Source: SSF14 sp046331245
GTDB lineage: Bacteria > Actinomycetota > Acidimicrobiia > Acidimicrobiales > Microtrichaceae
Direction of reading: 5' to 3'
DNA length: 64,000 nucleotides
NCBI GenBank assembly: GCA_046331245.1
Contig: JAXLRH010000012.1
Span: 53,060 to 117,059 of the forward strand
Shown here: positions 43,866 to 52,414 of the stretch, in pieces
Layout: each line of letters begins with the position of its first letter
How positions within the stretch are numbered: position 1 is the stretch's first letter
The notes under the pieces: model-generated
Database searches by the model: none
What the model was told of the DNA's origin: nothing
The model's input: only the letters and a program-made list of their open reading frames with translations
Position numbers and translations under genes: made by a program

Positions 43866-45119
43866 TCAGCGCTTCTTGCCCTGCTTGCGAGGCCGGGGCG
43901 GCGCCTGCCGCTGGTACTGGGCCGCCTTCGCCGCGAGGGGCGAGGGTCGCTGCGGGGTGGCCGCTCCGGACGCCGATTCGTCGTCGTCGAGGTCGTCGTC
44001 GACGGCGATCGCGCCGCCCGACGCACCGCCGGCCGCACCGCCGGAGGCCGACCGGGCCGACGAGCCCGAGGCCGTGGCGCCGGCGAGCACCGGCATCGCG
44101 TCGACGCGGATCCAGTCCGCTTCCTCCTCGGCGCCGCGATCGCGGGCACGCTGGCGGATCTTCACGTAGCGGGGCTCACGCTCCTTGAGCCACACGACGA
44201 ACGGCGAGGCGATCGCGATCGACGAGTAGGCGCCGGCCACCAGGCCGACGAGGAGGGCGAGGGAGAAGTCGAGCATCGTCGCCTGGCCGTACGCCACGCC
44301 GCCGATCAGGAGGATCGCGAGGACCGGCAGGATGGCCACGAACGTGGTGTTCAGCGAGCGCATCAGCACCTGGTTGAGCGACTTCCGCATGATCGCCTGG
44401 TAGGTGAAGCGACCGGTGCGGTCGTAGCGCGCCGCGTTCTCCTGCACCCGGTCGTACACCACGATCGTGTCGTACAACGAGAAGCCGAGGATCGTGAGGA
44501 TCGAGATGACGGTCGCCGGCGTCACCTCGAAGCCGAACACCGAGTAGAAGCCGACGGTCAGGATCACGTCGTGCACCACGGCGATGAGCGCCGAGACGGC
44601 CATACGCCATTCGAGCTGCCACGACATGTACGCCGCGATCACGATGAAGAACACGATGAGCGCCCGCACGGCGTCCTTGGTGATGGACGCGCCCCACGAC
44701 GGACCCACGGTGTTGGTGGCGATGTCGGTCACCTTCACCGTCGCGCCGCCGTTCGCCGTCGCGTTGGCCTTCTCCGCGAGCGCCGCGGCGATGGTCTCGC
44801 TCTGCTTGATGTTCTTCGCCTCCTCCGCCTGGACGCGGACGATGCGACGGCCGTTGGCGTCGGTGACGCTCTGCACCTTCGCCCCGGCCTCCTTGTTGAA
44901 CTTGGCCAGCACATCGGTGGCGTCCTGGGTGGTCATCGTCTTCGACGGAACCTCCCACACGGCGCCGCCACGGAAGTCGATGGACAGGTTGAGGCCACGG
45001 GTGGCCAGGGACGCGACGCCCACGATGACGAGCACGCTCGAGACGACGAGCATGATCCGCCACGCCTTGCGGAAGTCGAAGTCGGTCTGAACGCGGTAGA
45101 GATCGGCAGCGGTACCCAT
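43866..45119 (-). CDS. secF: Protein translocase subunit SecF
   Basis: Partner of SecD in proton-driven protein export. The 417-residue protein has one N-terminal helix, a periplasmic domain containing LNLSIDFRGGAVWEV, and the five-helix RND half with ILTILGFSLYDTIVVYDRVQENAARY, and a basic, low-complexity C-terminal tail of about 90 residues (Ala/Gly/Ser, then acidic DDDLDDDE, then PRPRKQGKKR) that is longer than usual. ATG overlaps the secD stop by one base. Confidence 0.94.
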   Translation of the reverse strand: MGTAADLYRVQTDFDFRKAWRIMLVVSSVLVIVGVASLATRGLNLSIDFRGGAVWEVPSKTMTTQDATDVLAKFNKEAGAKVQSVTDANGRRIVRVQAEEAKNIKQSETIAAALAEKANATANGGATVKVTDIATNTVGPSWGASITKDAVRALIVFFIVIAAYMSWQLEWRMAVSALIAVVHDVILTVGFYSVFGFEVTPATVISILTILGFSLYDTIVVYDRVQENAARYDRTGRFTYQAIMRKSLNQVLMRSLNTTFVAILPVLAILLIGGVAYGQATMLDFSLALLVGLVAGAYSSIAIASPFVVWLKEREPRYVKIRQRARDRGAEEEADWIRVDAMPVLAGATASGSSARSASGGAAGGASGGAIAVDDDLDDDESASGAATPQRPSPLAAKAAQYQRQAPPRPRKQGKKR

Positions 45120-47095
45120 CAGACCTCACCTCCCGCGCTCGACGGCCGCGCACTCGGCCGGCCGGACTCCTTGCCCGAGAGGCCTGCGCCGGCGACGGGG
45201 GCCGTGGCCTCCACCGGGATGCCGAACAGCGCCGGACGACGGCCGAGCTTCGACTTGGCGGCCAGGAGCACCGCCGGCCGGATGAAGAGGTAGGCGAGCA
45301 CGAGGTCGATGATCGTGGAGAGCGCCAGGTAGAAGGCGAATCCCTTCACCGGCCCCACCGACAGCACGTAGAGGATGACGGCGCCGATGAGGGACGAGAC
45401 GTCGGCCTTGATGATGGTGCCCCAGGCCTGGTCGAAGCTGCGGTCGACGGCGGTGCGCAGCGTTCTGCCGTGCACAACGTCCTCCTTCAGGTTCTCGAAG
45501 TACACGACGCTCGAGTCGAGCGACACGCCGATGGACACGATGATGCCCACGATGCCCGCCAGCGACAGGGCGAGGCCGCTGTAGTGGCCGAGCGCTCCGA
45601 CCACCGCCCAGAGGATCGCCGCGGTGAGCAGGAGGGAGCCGACGGTGATCGCACCCAGCAGTCGGTAGTAGCCGATGATGTAGAGGACGACGACGCCGAG
45701 ACCGATGAGGCCGGCGATGATGCCCGAACGCAGCGCGCCCGAGCCGAGGGTGGCCGACACCGTCTGCACGGTCTGCGGCTCGAGCTCGAGTGGCAGCGAG
45801 CCGTAGCGCAGCGCCAGCGCGAGGTCCTTGGCGCTCTGCTCGGTGAAGCTGCCCGAGATCTGGATCTGGTCGCGCTGGAAGGTGGCGGCGTTGATGGCCG
45901 GGGCGCTGATGACCTGGCCGTCGAGCACCACCGCGAGCGCCCCCACCTGGCCGGTGTCGCCGGGCGCCGTGGGCGGGCAGAGCGCGTTGCCGCTGTTGCA
46001 CAGGGCCGCTGCCTTGTTGAACAGGTCGATGCCGTCCTTGCCGTCGCGGAACGTCGGGTTGACGGTCCACTTGCCGTTCTGGACGCCGGCGGACGCCGTC
46101 TCGATGGCGCGACCGGTGAGGAGCGTGGGGCCGAGCTTGTACTTGGCCTGCGTGCCGTCCTCGGCGGGCTGCCCGAGGAGGGTGACGGTGGCATCGGCCT
46201 TGTCGTCCTCGGGCTTGGTCACGCTGGTCTCCGCCGCGGTGACCAGCTGGTCGAGCTGGTACAGCTTCTGGAAATTCTTGCTCGTGACGTCGACGCCCCA
46301 CTGGTTGACCGACTTGTACACGGTCGTGGTGGTGACGGCCGGGACGGTCGTGGCCGGAGCGACGGTGGTCGTGGGCGCCGCCGTGGTGGTCGTCGCGACG
46401 GTTGTCGTGGTGGCGAAGCGGCGGGAGAAGCCGCCCTTGGCCGAGCTCTTGCCGCCAGTGCCGGCGCCGCTGGCAACGGTGGTGGACGGCACGGTGGTAG
46501 ACGCCGGCGACGCCGAGGTGGCCGGAGCGGACGTGGCCGACGCCGGAACGGTGGTCGCTCCCGGCACGGTGGTCGCGGTCGGATCGGCGGGCGTGGTGGT
46601 GGTCGACGCGTTGGCGGCGGCGTTCTCCTCGTCGAGGATCTGCTTCACGGTGACGCCGTCGGGGATCTTCAGCTCCTGGCGGAGGTCCGCGATCTGCTGC
46701 TTCGCGTCCTTCGGCGGCGCCGCGGTGGGTGCCTCCAGGACGGGGCGGAACCGCAGCTCGGCCGTCTTGCCGACGAGGTCGAGCACGCGCTTCTGGTCCT
46801 TGATGCCGGGGAGCTGCACGACGATGGTGCTGCCCTGGATCGTGATGTCGGGCTCGCCCACGCCGATGGCGTTCACGCGGGTCTCGATGACGCGGAGCGT
46901 CTGCTCGAGGGCCTCGGCACTCACCTTGGTCTGCTTCTTGCCGCCCTTGACGGGCTGGAGCACGACGGACACGCCGCCCTGCAGGTCGAGACCGAGGTTC
47001 GGGGTGAAGTCGGCGAGGATGACGGCGAGACAGGCGCCCACCGACAGCACGGTGACCGCGACGAGGGGAACGAGCCCCTTCCGGGCCGACTTCAC
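45119..47095 (-). CDS. secD: Protein translocase subunit SecD with Thr-rich insertion
   Basis: Export accessory of the Sec channel, 658 residues. Recognisable parts: TPNLGLDLQGGVSVVLQP at the first periplasmic strand, VIETRVNAIGVGEPDI, the VVLDGQVISAPAI block, and the C-terminal helices with IIVSIGVSLDSSVVYFENLKEDV. Between about residues 160 and 265 the periplasmic P1 domain carries a low-complexity Thr/Ala/Pro/Ser run (for example ATTTTAAPTTTVAP), absent from typical SecD and resembling actinobacterial surface-protein linkers. yajC precedes it with a 4-base overlap. Confidence 0.93.
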   Translation of the reverse strand: MKSARKGLVPLVAVTVLSVGACLAVILADFTPNLGLDLQGGVSVVLQPVKGGKKQTKVSAEALEQTLRVIETRVNAIGVGEPDITIQGSTIVVQLPGIKDQKRVLDLVGKTAELRFRPVLEAPTAAPPKDAKQQIADLRQELKIPDGVTVKQILDEENAAANASTTTTPADPTATTVPGATTVPASATSAPATSASPASTTVPSTTVASGAGTGGKSSAKGGFSRRFATTTTVATTTTAAPTTTVAPATTVPAVTTTTVYKSVNQWGVDVTSKNFQKLYQLDQLVTAAETSVTKPEDDKADATVTLLGQPAEDGTQAKYKLGPTLLTGRAIETASAGVQNGKWTVNPTFRDGKDGIDLFNKAAALCNSGNALCPPTAPGDTGQVGALAVVLDGQVISAPAINAATFQRDQIQISGSFTEQSAKDLALALRYGSLPLELEPQTVQTVSATLGSGALRSGIIAGLIGLGVVVLYIIGYYRLLGAITVGSLLLTAAILWAVVGALGHYSGLALSLAGIVGIIVSIGVSLDSSVVYFENLKEDVVHGRTLRTAVDRSFDQAWGTIIKADVSSLIGAVILYVLSVGPVKGFAFYLALSTIIDLVLAYLFIRPAVLLAAKSKLGRRPALFGIPVEATAPVAGAGLSGKESGRPSARPSSAGGEV

Positions 47096-47511
47096 GACGT
47101 GGCCGGCTTCGACGCCTTGCCCTTCGTCGCGTCGTCGGCGACCACGATGGCTCCACCGGCGTTGTCGTCGGCGGAGTCGGTGACGTCGGTGACCTCGTCG
47201 TCATCGTCATCGGCGCCGCTCTCGAGACGCGTGAGCGCCGACTTGGAGATGCGGATGACGACATCGGTGTCCACGAGGACGTGCGCGATCTTGTCCTCGA
47301 GGAAGGTGACCGAGCCGTAGATGCCGCCGGAGGTGATCACGTCGTCGCCGACCTTGAGGCGGGCCAGCATCTCCTCCTGCTTCCGCTTCTGCTTCCGCTG
47401 CGGCACGATCATCACGTAGCCGGCGAAACCCACGATGAGGAGCAGCGGGAGGAAGGACGCGATGCCACCTTGGGCCTTGTCCGCGGCCAGGAGATACTGA
47501 AGTGCGTTCAC
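47092..47511 (-). CDS. yajC: Preprotein translocase subunit YajC
   Basis: Small Sec-associated membrane protein, 139 residues. One helix (FLPLLLIVGFAGYVMIVPQRKQKRKQEEML) is followed by the conserved LKVGDDVITSGGIYGSV and an acidic, extended C-terminus (DDDDDEVTDVTDSADD). The order tgt-yajC-secD-secF is widespread in bacteria and supports the call. Confidence 0.95.
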   Translation of the reverse strand: MNALQYLLAADKAQGGIASFLPLLLIVGFAGYVMIVPQRKQKRKQEEMLARLKVGDDVITSGGIYGSVTFLEDKIAHVLVDTDVVIRISKSALTRLESGADDDDDEVTDVTDSADDNAGGAIVVADDATKGKASKPATS

Positions 47512-47523
47512 GAAGGGAAGACT

Positions 47524-48636
47524 CTAGCCCCAGACGGCCGCGACCTGAGAGCGCAGCGTGTCGAGCGACCCGTCGGCGATGGCGGAGCGGATGCGGTCCA
47601 TGAACCGCAGCAGCCACGCCAGGTTGTGGAGGGTGCAGAGGGTCGCTCCCGTCGGTTCGGACACCGAGACGAGGTGGCGCACGTAGCCGCGTGAGTACCG
47701 CGTGCACACCTCGCAGCCGCACGTCGGGTCGATCGGGTCGTCGCTCCGCGTGAACTCGGCGCGACGGATGTTCATCTTCCCCGCGTCGGTGAGCAGGGTG
47801 CCGTGGCGGGCGAGCCGCGTCGGCAGCACGCAGTCCATCATGTCCACGCCGCGGGCCACGGCCTCGATGATGCCCACGGGGTCGCCGAGGCCCATGAAGT
47901 AGCGGGGCTGGTCGACCGGGAGGTGCGCGACGGCCGCTTCGAGCGCCGGGAGCATCACCTCACGACTCTCGCCGACCGAGAGGCCGCCGATCGCGTACCC
48001 GTCGAAGTCGAGCTCGACCGTGCGCTGGGCCGACTCCGCCCGCAGCTCGGCATCGTCGCCACCCTGCACGATGCCGAACAGCGCCTGGCGCTCGACGATC
48101 GAGTCGTCGTGCCGCCCGTGTGCGGCACGGGCGCGCGCGGCCCAGTCGGCCGTGCGGTCGACGGCGCGTCGCAGCTCGTGGCGCGACGCCGGCAGCGCCG
48201 TGCACACGTCGAGCACCATCTGGATGTCGGCGCCGAGCAGTTCCTGGATGCGGACGGCGTCCTCGGGGGTGACCCGGTGCGTCGAGCCGTCGTAGGTCGA
48301 CCGGAAGGTCGCGCCGTCGTCGTCCACCTTCGGCTCCAGCGAGAAGATCTGGTAGCCACCGGAGTCGGTGAGCAGGTGGCCCGACCAGTCCTCGAACGCG
48401 TGGAGCCCACCGAGCTCGGCGATGGCCTCGGCGCCGGGCCGGAGCATCAGGTGATAGGTGTTGCCGAGCGTGATCTCGGCCCCGAGGCGCTCCATGTCCG
48501 CGGTCGTGACGGCGCGAACGCTGCCGCGTGTGCCCACCGGCATGAAGACCGGGGTGCGGAACTCGCCCCGTGCCGTTCGGACCACGCCGGTGCGCGCCGC
48601 GCCGTGGGTGGCCGCGATGTCCAGGTGGAGCTTCAC
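47524..48636 (-). CDS. tgt: Queuine tRNA-ribosyltransferase
   Basis: Exchanges guanine-34 for a queuine precursor in GUN-anticodon tRNAs. The 370-residue protein has TRGSVRAVTTADMERLGAEITLGNTYHLMLRPG, the catalytic Asp in LTDSGGYQIFSL, GIVQGG, GLSVGES and the zinc site CGCEVCTRYSRGYVRHL with a later His (LHNLAWLLR). GTG at 48636 shares GTGA with the queA stop. Tgt with QueA is absent from mycobacteria, which bears on the lineage. Confidence 0.95.
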   Translation of the reverse strand: MKLHLDIAATHGAARTGVVRTARGEFRTPVFMPVGTRGSVRAVTTADMERLGAEITLGNTYHLMLRPGAEAIAELGGLHAFEDWSGHLLTDSGGYQIFSLEPKVDDDGATFRSTYDGSTHRVTPEDAVRIQELLGADIQMVLDVCTALPASRHELRRAVDRTADWAARARAAHGRHDDSIVERQALFGIVQGGDDAELRAESAQRTVELDFDGYAIGGLSVGESREVMLPALEAAVAHLPVDQPRYFMGLGDPVGIIEAVARGVDMMDCVLPTRLARHGTLLTDAGKMNIRRAEFTRSDDPIDPTCGCEVCTRYSRGYVRHLVSVSEPTGATLCTLHNLAWLLRFMDRIRSAIADGSLDTLRSQVAAVWG

Positions 48637-49688
48637 GACCGGTCCCCCGCTCGCTCGAGGAGCGCAGTTCGCTCGAGGAACACCGCGTCGCCGAACGACA
48701 GGAACCGGTAGCCACGATCGAGGGCCGTCGCGTAGATCTCGCGCCAACGCGGGCCCACGAACGCGTCGATCATCACGAGCAGCGACGAGCGTGGCAGGTG
48801 GAAGTTGGTCATGAGCGCGTCCACCACCTGCCACTCGTACGGGTGACGGATGAAGAGGTCGGTGCTGCCGGCGAGCTCGCCGGTTGCCGCGACCGACTCG
48901 ACGGCGCGCACCGCGGTGGTCCCGACGGCCACGACGCGCCGGCCGTCGGCGCGGGCCGCCTCGATGGTCGACCACGTGGCAGCGGGCACCCGGTACGACT
49001 CGTGGTGCATCACGTGGTCCTCCACCCGTTCCGCCGTCATCGGCCGGAAGGTGCCGAGCCCGACCACGAGCTCGACGCGCGCGATGTCGACGCCCCGGGC
49101 GCGGATGCGGTCGAGCAGGTCCAGCGTGAGGTGGAGGCCGGCGGTGGGAGCGGCCGCCGAGGCGGCGCGGGCGGCGAAGACCGTCTGGTAGCGATCGGGA
49201 TCGTCGAGGTGCACCGAGCCGAGGTACGGGGGCAGCGGCATCTCCCCCACCCGCTCCAGCGCATCGAGGAGCGCCGAGCCCGAGGCGGGACGCCCGTCGA
49301 GCAGCGGCGCGACGAGGCGGCGACCCTCGCCGAGATCGGCGCCGAACTCGAACGCGAACGTCTCGTCCACCGAGAGGACCGACCCCGGCGCGATCTTCGC
49401 GGAGGGGCGCACGAGGGCCTGCCACCAGCCGTCGTCGGTCGGCTCCAGTAGGAGCACCTCGGCGGCGCCGCCGCTCGGCCGGGTGAACCGCACCCGAGCC
49501 GGCAGCACCTTCGTGTCGTTGACGACGAGCACGTCGCCGGGGTGCAGGATCGTGTCGAGATCGCGCACCCGGCGGTCGACGAGGCCGGTCGGATCGTCCA
49601 CCAGCAGGCGAGCCGAATCCCGGGGCTCGACACCCGACGTGGCGATCGCCTCCTCGGGCAGCTCGTAGTCGAAGTCGGCGGCGAACAC
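48633..49688 (-). CDS. queA: S-adenosylmethionine:tRNA ribosyltransferase-isomerase
   Basis: Adds the cyclopentene ring in queuosine synthesis. The 351-residue protein shows FDYELPEEAIA, RDSARLLV, VLVVNDTKVLPARV, APTAGLHLT and FHLPRSSLLVMIDAFVG, which span the family. GTG at 49688 is immediately before the conserved start; a longer frame upstream crosses the 26-bp direct repeat. Together with tgt it forms the head of the queA-tgt-yajC-secDF-apt-relA run. Confidence 0.94.
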   Translation of the reverse strand: MFAADFDYELPEEAIATSGVEPRDSARLLVDDPTGLVDRRVRDLDTILHPGDVLVVNDTKVLPARVRFTRPSGGAAEVLLLEPTDDGWWQALVRPSAKIAPGSVLSVDETFAFEFGADLGEGRRLVAPLLDGRPASGSALLDALERVGEMPLPPYLGSVHLDDPDRYQTVFAARAASAAAPTAGLHLTLDLLDRIRARGVDIARVELVVGLGTFRPMTAERVEDHVMHHESYRVPAATWSTIEAARADGRRVVAVGTTAVRAVESVAATGELAGSTDLFIRHPYEWQVVDALMTNFHLPRSSLLVMIDAFVGPRWREIYATALDRGYRFLSFGDAVFLERTALLERAGDRS

Positions 49689-49708
49689 GGCAGGGACTAC
49701 AGCACGCC

Positions 49709-49734
49709 GACCGGCCGTCAGTCGAACAGGCTCG
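49709..49734. repeat. 26-bp direct repeat, left copy
   Basis: Identical over 26 bases to 50137-50162 (begins gaccggccgtcagtcg and ends aacaggctcg). The right copy contains the true ruvB stop; this copy is a duplicated ruvB end. The two copies bracket the small VOC gene on a 428-base repeat-to-repeat unit. Confidence 0.9.
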
Positions 49735-49744
49735 TCCGGCCGAG

Positions 49745-49762
49745 CCCGCCCCACGGGGCGGG
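49745..49762. repeat. GC-rich hairpin upstream of the VOC gene
   Basis: Perfect inverted repeat cccgcccc and ggggcggg with two bases between, ending 15 bases before the VOC start. No U-tract on either strand. It lies inside the unit bracketed by the 26-bp repeats. Confidence 0.6.
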
Positions 49763-49777
49763 TCTACGTTGTCCGAC

Positions 49778-50209
49778 ATGCTCGACGGCACCGCTCCCAT
49801 GGCATTCGTCGCGACGGTCGACCTCGACCGCTCGCTCCCCTTCTACCGGGACACGCTCGGCCTCGCCGTCGTGGCCGCCGACCCCTATGGCGCGATGCTC
49901 GAGCTCGGTGGCGCGCCGGTGCGTATCAACGTCGTGGCGGACCACACCCCGGCGCCGAACACCGTGTTCGGGTTCGCCACCGACGACGTCGCCGCCGAGG
50001 TCGCGGCGCTCACGGCGCGGGGCGTGGAGATGGCGCGGTACCCCGGCATGGACCAGGACGAGCTCGGCGTGTGGACCGCTCCGGACGGAGCGCAGGTGGC
50101 GTGGTTCGCCGACCCCGACGGCAACGTCGTGTCGCTGACCGGCCGTCAGTCGAACAGGCTCGGGTCCGACGAGACGGTGGCCGACGGCGGGGGCGCCAAC
50201 CCGATGTGA
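49778..50209 (+). CDS. VOC/glyoxalase-fold protein
   Basis: A 143-residue single-repeat member of the vicinal oxygen chelate superfamily: FVATVDLDRSLPFYRDTLGLAVV at the start, MLELGGAPVRINVV, and the closing WFADPDGNVVSL. The substrate is unknown; many such proteins give resistance or detoxification, but two clear metal histidines are not obvious. ATG at 49778 is preferred over an upstream TTG. After NVVSL the frame runs on for about 23 residues antisense to the ruvB end, which suggests the native stop was lost when the unit inserted. Flanked by 26-bp direct repeats. Confidence 0.75.
   Translation: MLDGTAPMAFVATVDLDRSLPFYRDTLGLAVVAADPYGAMLELGGAPVRINVVADHTPAPNTVFGFATDDVAAEVAALTARGVEMARYPGMDQDELGVWTAPDGAQVAWFADPDGNVVSLTGRQSNRLGSDETVADGGGANPM
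50137..50162. repeat. 26-bp direct repeat, right copy
   Basis: Second copy of the repeat at 49709-49734. It covers the last codons and stop of ruvB (SLFD then TGA at 50146), so the insertion left ruvB complete. Confidence 0.9.
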
Positions 50210-51231
50210 CGCCAGGCCGCCGGCGTGGCGACCCGGCCGCGCGGCGTGCGCATGAGCAGGCCCTGTTGGATGAGGAACGGCTCGTAGACGTCCTCCACCG
50301 TCTCGGTGGGTTCGGCCACGGCGATGGCGAGCGTGGAGAGGCCCACGGGGCCGCCCCCGAAGAGCTCGCAGAGCGCGGACAGGACGGCACGGTCGACCTT
50401 GTCGAGGCCGAGCTCGTCGACGCCGAAGACGGCGAGCCCCTCCGACGCCACGGCGCGGTCGATGCGGGTGTCGGCCTCCACCTCCGCGTAGTCGCGCACC
50501 CGTCGTAGCAGGCGGTTCGCGATGCGGGGCGTGCCGCGGCTGCGGCGGGCGATCTCGTGCGCGCCCTCGGCGTCGATGTCGGCGGCCACGATGCCGGCGG
50601 CGCGACGGACGATCGACTCGAGATCGGGCACCTCGTAGAACTCGAGGCGGGCGACGAGCCCGAAGCGGTCGCGGAGCGGACCGGTGATCAGGCCCGTGCG
50701 GGTGGTGGCCCCGACCAGTGTGAAGCGAGGGAGATCGAGACGGATCGAGCGGGCTGCTGGGCCCTTGCCCAGCACGATGTCGAGCTGGAAGTCCTCCACG
50801 GCGGGGTAGAGCACCTCCTCGACCGTGCGGCTGAGGCGGTGGATCTCGTCGATGAACAGGACGTCGCCCTCGCCGAGCTTCGTGAGGATGGCGGCGAGGT
50901 CGCCGGCGCGCTCGAGGGTGGGCCCCGACGTGACGTGGAGGTGCACGCCCATCTCGTTGGCGACGATGCCGGCGAGCGTGGTCTTGCCGAGGCCGGGCGG
51001 ACCGGCGAACAGCAGGTGGTCGGCCGCCTGGCCACGGCGCCGGGCCGCCTCGAGGATGATGCGCAGCCGCTGCTTCAGCTCCGACTGGCCGACGAACTCG
51101 TCGAGGTCGCGCGGGCGCAACGCGGCCGCGTCGAGCGCCGCGGCGCCGTCGGCAGCGCCGAAGGTGGCGAGCGGATCGGACAGGTCGGCGTCGAGGGCGT
51201 TGCGCTCCGGGTCGAGCAGCTCGTCGCGCAT
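50146..51231 (-). CDS. ruvB: Holliday junction ATP-dependent helicase RuvB
   Basis: Hexameric motor that drives branch migration with RuvA. The 361-residue protein has the N-terminal LRPRDLDEFVGQSELKQRL, Walker A FAGPPGLGKTTLA, Walker B FIDEIHRLSR, sensor VGATTRTGLI and the winged-helix end with EPFLIQQGLLMRTPRGR. A disordered tail of about 15 residues follows. Start overlaps the ruvA stop by one base. Its 3' end lies in the right copy of the 26-bp repeat. Confidence 0.97.
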   Translation of the reverse strand: MRDELLDPERNALDADLSDPLATFGAADGAAALDAAALRPRDLDEFVGQSELKQRLRIILEAARRRGQAADHLLFAGPPGLGKTTLAGIVANEMGVHLHVTSGPTLERAGDLAAILTKLGEGDVLFIDEIHRLSRTVEEVLYPAVEDFQLDIVLGKGPAARSIRLDLPRFTLVGATTRTGLITGPLRDRFGLVARLEFYEVPDLESIVRRAAGIVAADIDAEGAHEIARRSRGTPRIANRLLRRVRDYAEVEADTRIDRAVASEGLAVFGVDELGLDKVDRAVLSALCELFGGGPVGLSTLAIAVAEPTETVEDVYEPFLIQQGLLMRTPRGRVATPAAWRHIGLAPPPSATVSSDPSLFD

Positions 51232-51839
51232 CAGGCCACCGCCAACTTCTGCAGCGCCTGGCGGAGCAGGTCGGCGGTGTCACCGGTGAGCGGCAGCTGC
51301 TGCACGACCGCGGCGATCTCGTCGGGGCCGTACCCGAGCCCGCCGAGCGCCTCGCGCACGTCGGCGTGGGCCGACGCCACGGGGGCCTCGCCCGCGACGG
51401 CGGTGCCGCCCTCGAGCGCGCGGAGGTCGACCTCGCCGAGCTCCAGCCGGGACTTCAGCTCGACGAGCAGCCGTTGGGCGGTCTTGCGGCCGACGCCCGG
51501 CACGAGGCACAGGGCGGACACGTCATCGGTGGCGAGGGCCACGCGCAGCGCACGCGGCGAGTGCGTCGAGAGGATGGCGAGACCGAGGGCCGGCCCCACG
51601 CCGTGGGTGCCGATGAGCACCTCGAACACGTCGCGCTCCTCCCGGTCGGCGAAGCCGTACAGGGTCTGCGCGTCCTCACGGATGTGGTGGTGCACCCACA
51701 CGAACACCTCGGTGCCCTCGAGCCCGAGCGCGCCGCTGGTGGCCGGAGTGGTGGACATCCGGTAGCCCATGCCGCCGACCTCGACGGTGACGTCGGTGCC
51801 GGAGCGATCGAGCAGCGTGCCCCGCAGCGACCCGATCAC
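51231..51839 (-). CDS. ruvA: Holliday junction branch migration protein RuvA
   Basis: Binds four-way junctions and loads RuvB. The 202-residue protein shows the start IGSLRGTLLDRSG, the OB fold, both helix-hairpin-helix motifs (LIGTHGVGPALGLAIL and CLVPGVGRKTAQRLLVEL) and a C-terminal RuvB-binding domain (VREALGGLGYGPDEI). GTG at 51839 shares GTGA with the ruvC stop. Confidence 0.96.
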   Translation of the reverse strand: MIGSLRGTLLDRSGTDVTVEVGGMGYRMSTTPATSGALGLEGTEVFVWVHHHIREDAQTLYGFADREERDVFEVLIGTHGVGPALGLAILSTHSPRALRVALATDDVSALCLVPGVGRKTAQRLLVELKSRLELGEVDLRALEGGTAVAGEAPVASAHADVREALGGLGYGPDEIAAVVQQLPLTGDTADLLRQALQKLAVA

Positions 51840-52354
51840 GGGCGCCCCACAGCGGCGGTCGGCGAGCGGTCGGCCATCAGCGCCGGAGCGTACGCGACGT
51901 GGCACAGGGCCACCGCCGCGGCGTCGGCGGCGTCGGCCGGGCGCAGGACGGAGGTCTGGCCCAGCAGCCGCCGCACCATCTCCTGCACCTGCTCCTTGTC
52001 GGCGGCGCCGTTGCCGGTGACCGCCTCCTTCACCTGGTTCGGCGAGTACTCCACCACGGTGCACCCCCGCGACGCGGCCTCGGCCATGACGATGCCCGAG
52101 GCCTGGCCGACCGACATGGCCGTGCTCACGTTCACCTGGAACAGCACGCGCTCGATGCCCACCGACGACGGCGGGTAGTCGTCGAGCAGCTCGCGCACGT
52201 CGCGCTGCAGGATCGCGAGCCGTTCGGGCACCGGGAGCTCGACGGGCGTGGTGAGCACACCGATAGCGACGGCACGCGACGAGCCGCGACGGTCGACGTC
52301 GAGCACGCAGTACCCGCACCGCGACAGGCCGGGGTCGATGCCGAGGACGAACAC
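51836..52354 (-). CDS. ruvC: Crossover junction endodeoxyribonuclease RuvC
   Basis: Resolves Holliday junctions. The 172-residue nuclease has the first acidic strand VLGIDPGLSRCGYCVLD, the GIERVLFQVN Glu, and the C-terminal AADKEQVQEMVRRLL and DAADAAAVALCH with the last catalytic acids. GTG at 52354 was chosen as the start adjacent to this first strand. In relatives yebC lies directly upstream; here an ABC exporter and a peroxiredoxin intervene. Confidence 0.95.
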   Translation of the reverse strand: MFVLGIDPGLSRCGYCVLDVDRRGSSRAVAIGVLTTPVELPVPERLAILQRDVRELLDDYPPSSVGIERVLFQVNVSTAMSVGQASGIVMAEAASRGCTVVEYSPNQVKEAVTGNGAADKEQVQEMVRRLLGQTSVLRPADAADAAAVALCHVAYAPALMADRSPTAAVGRP

Positions 52355-52414
52355 CTGTACGACTCTAATCGGGGACGGCTCACGCGGCGGGCATTCCCGG
52401 CCGATAGCCAAGGG

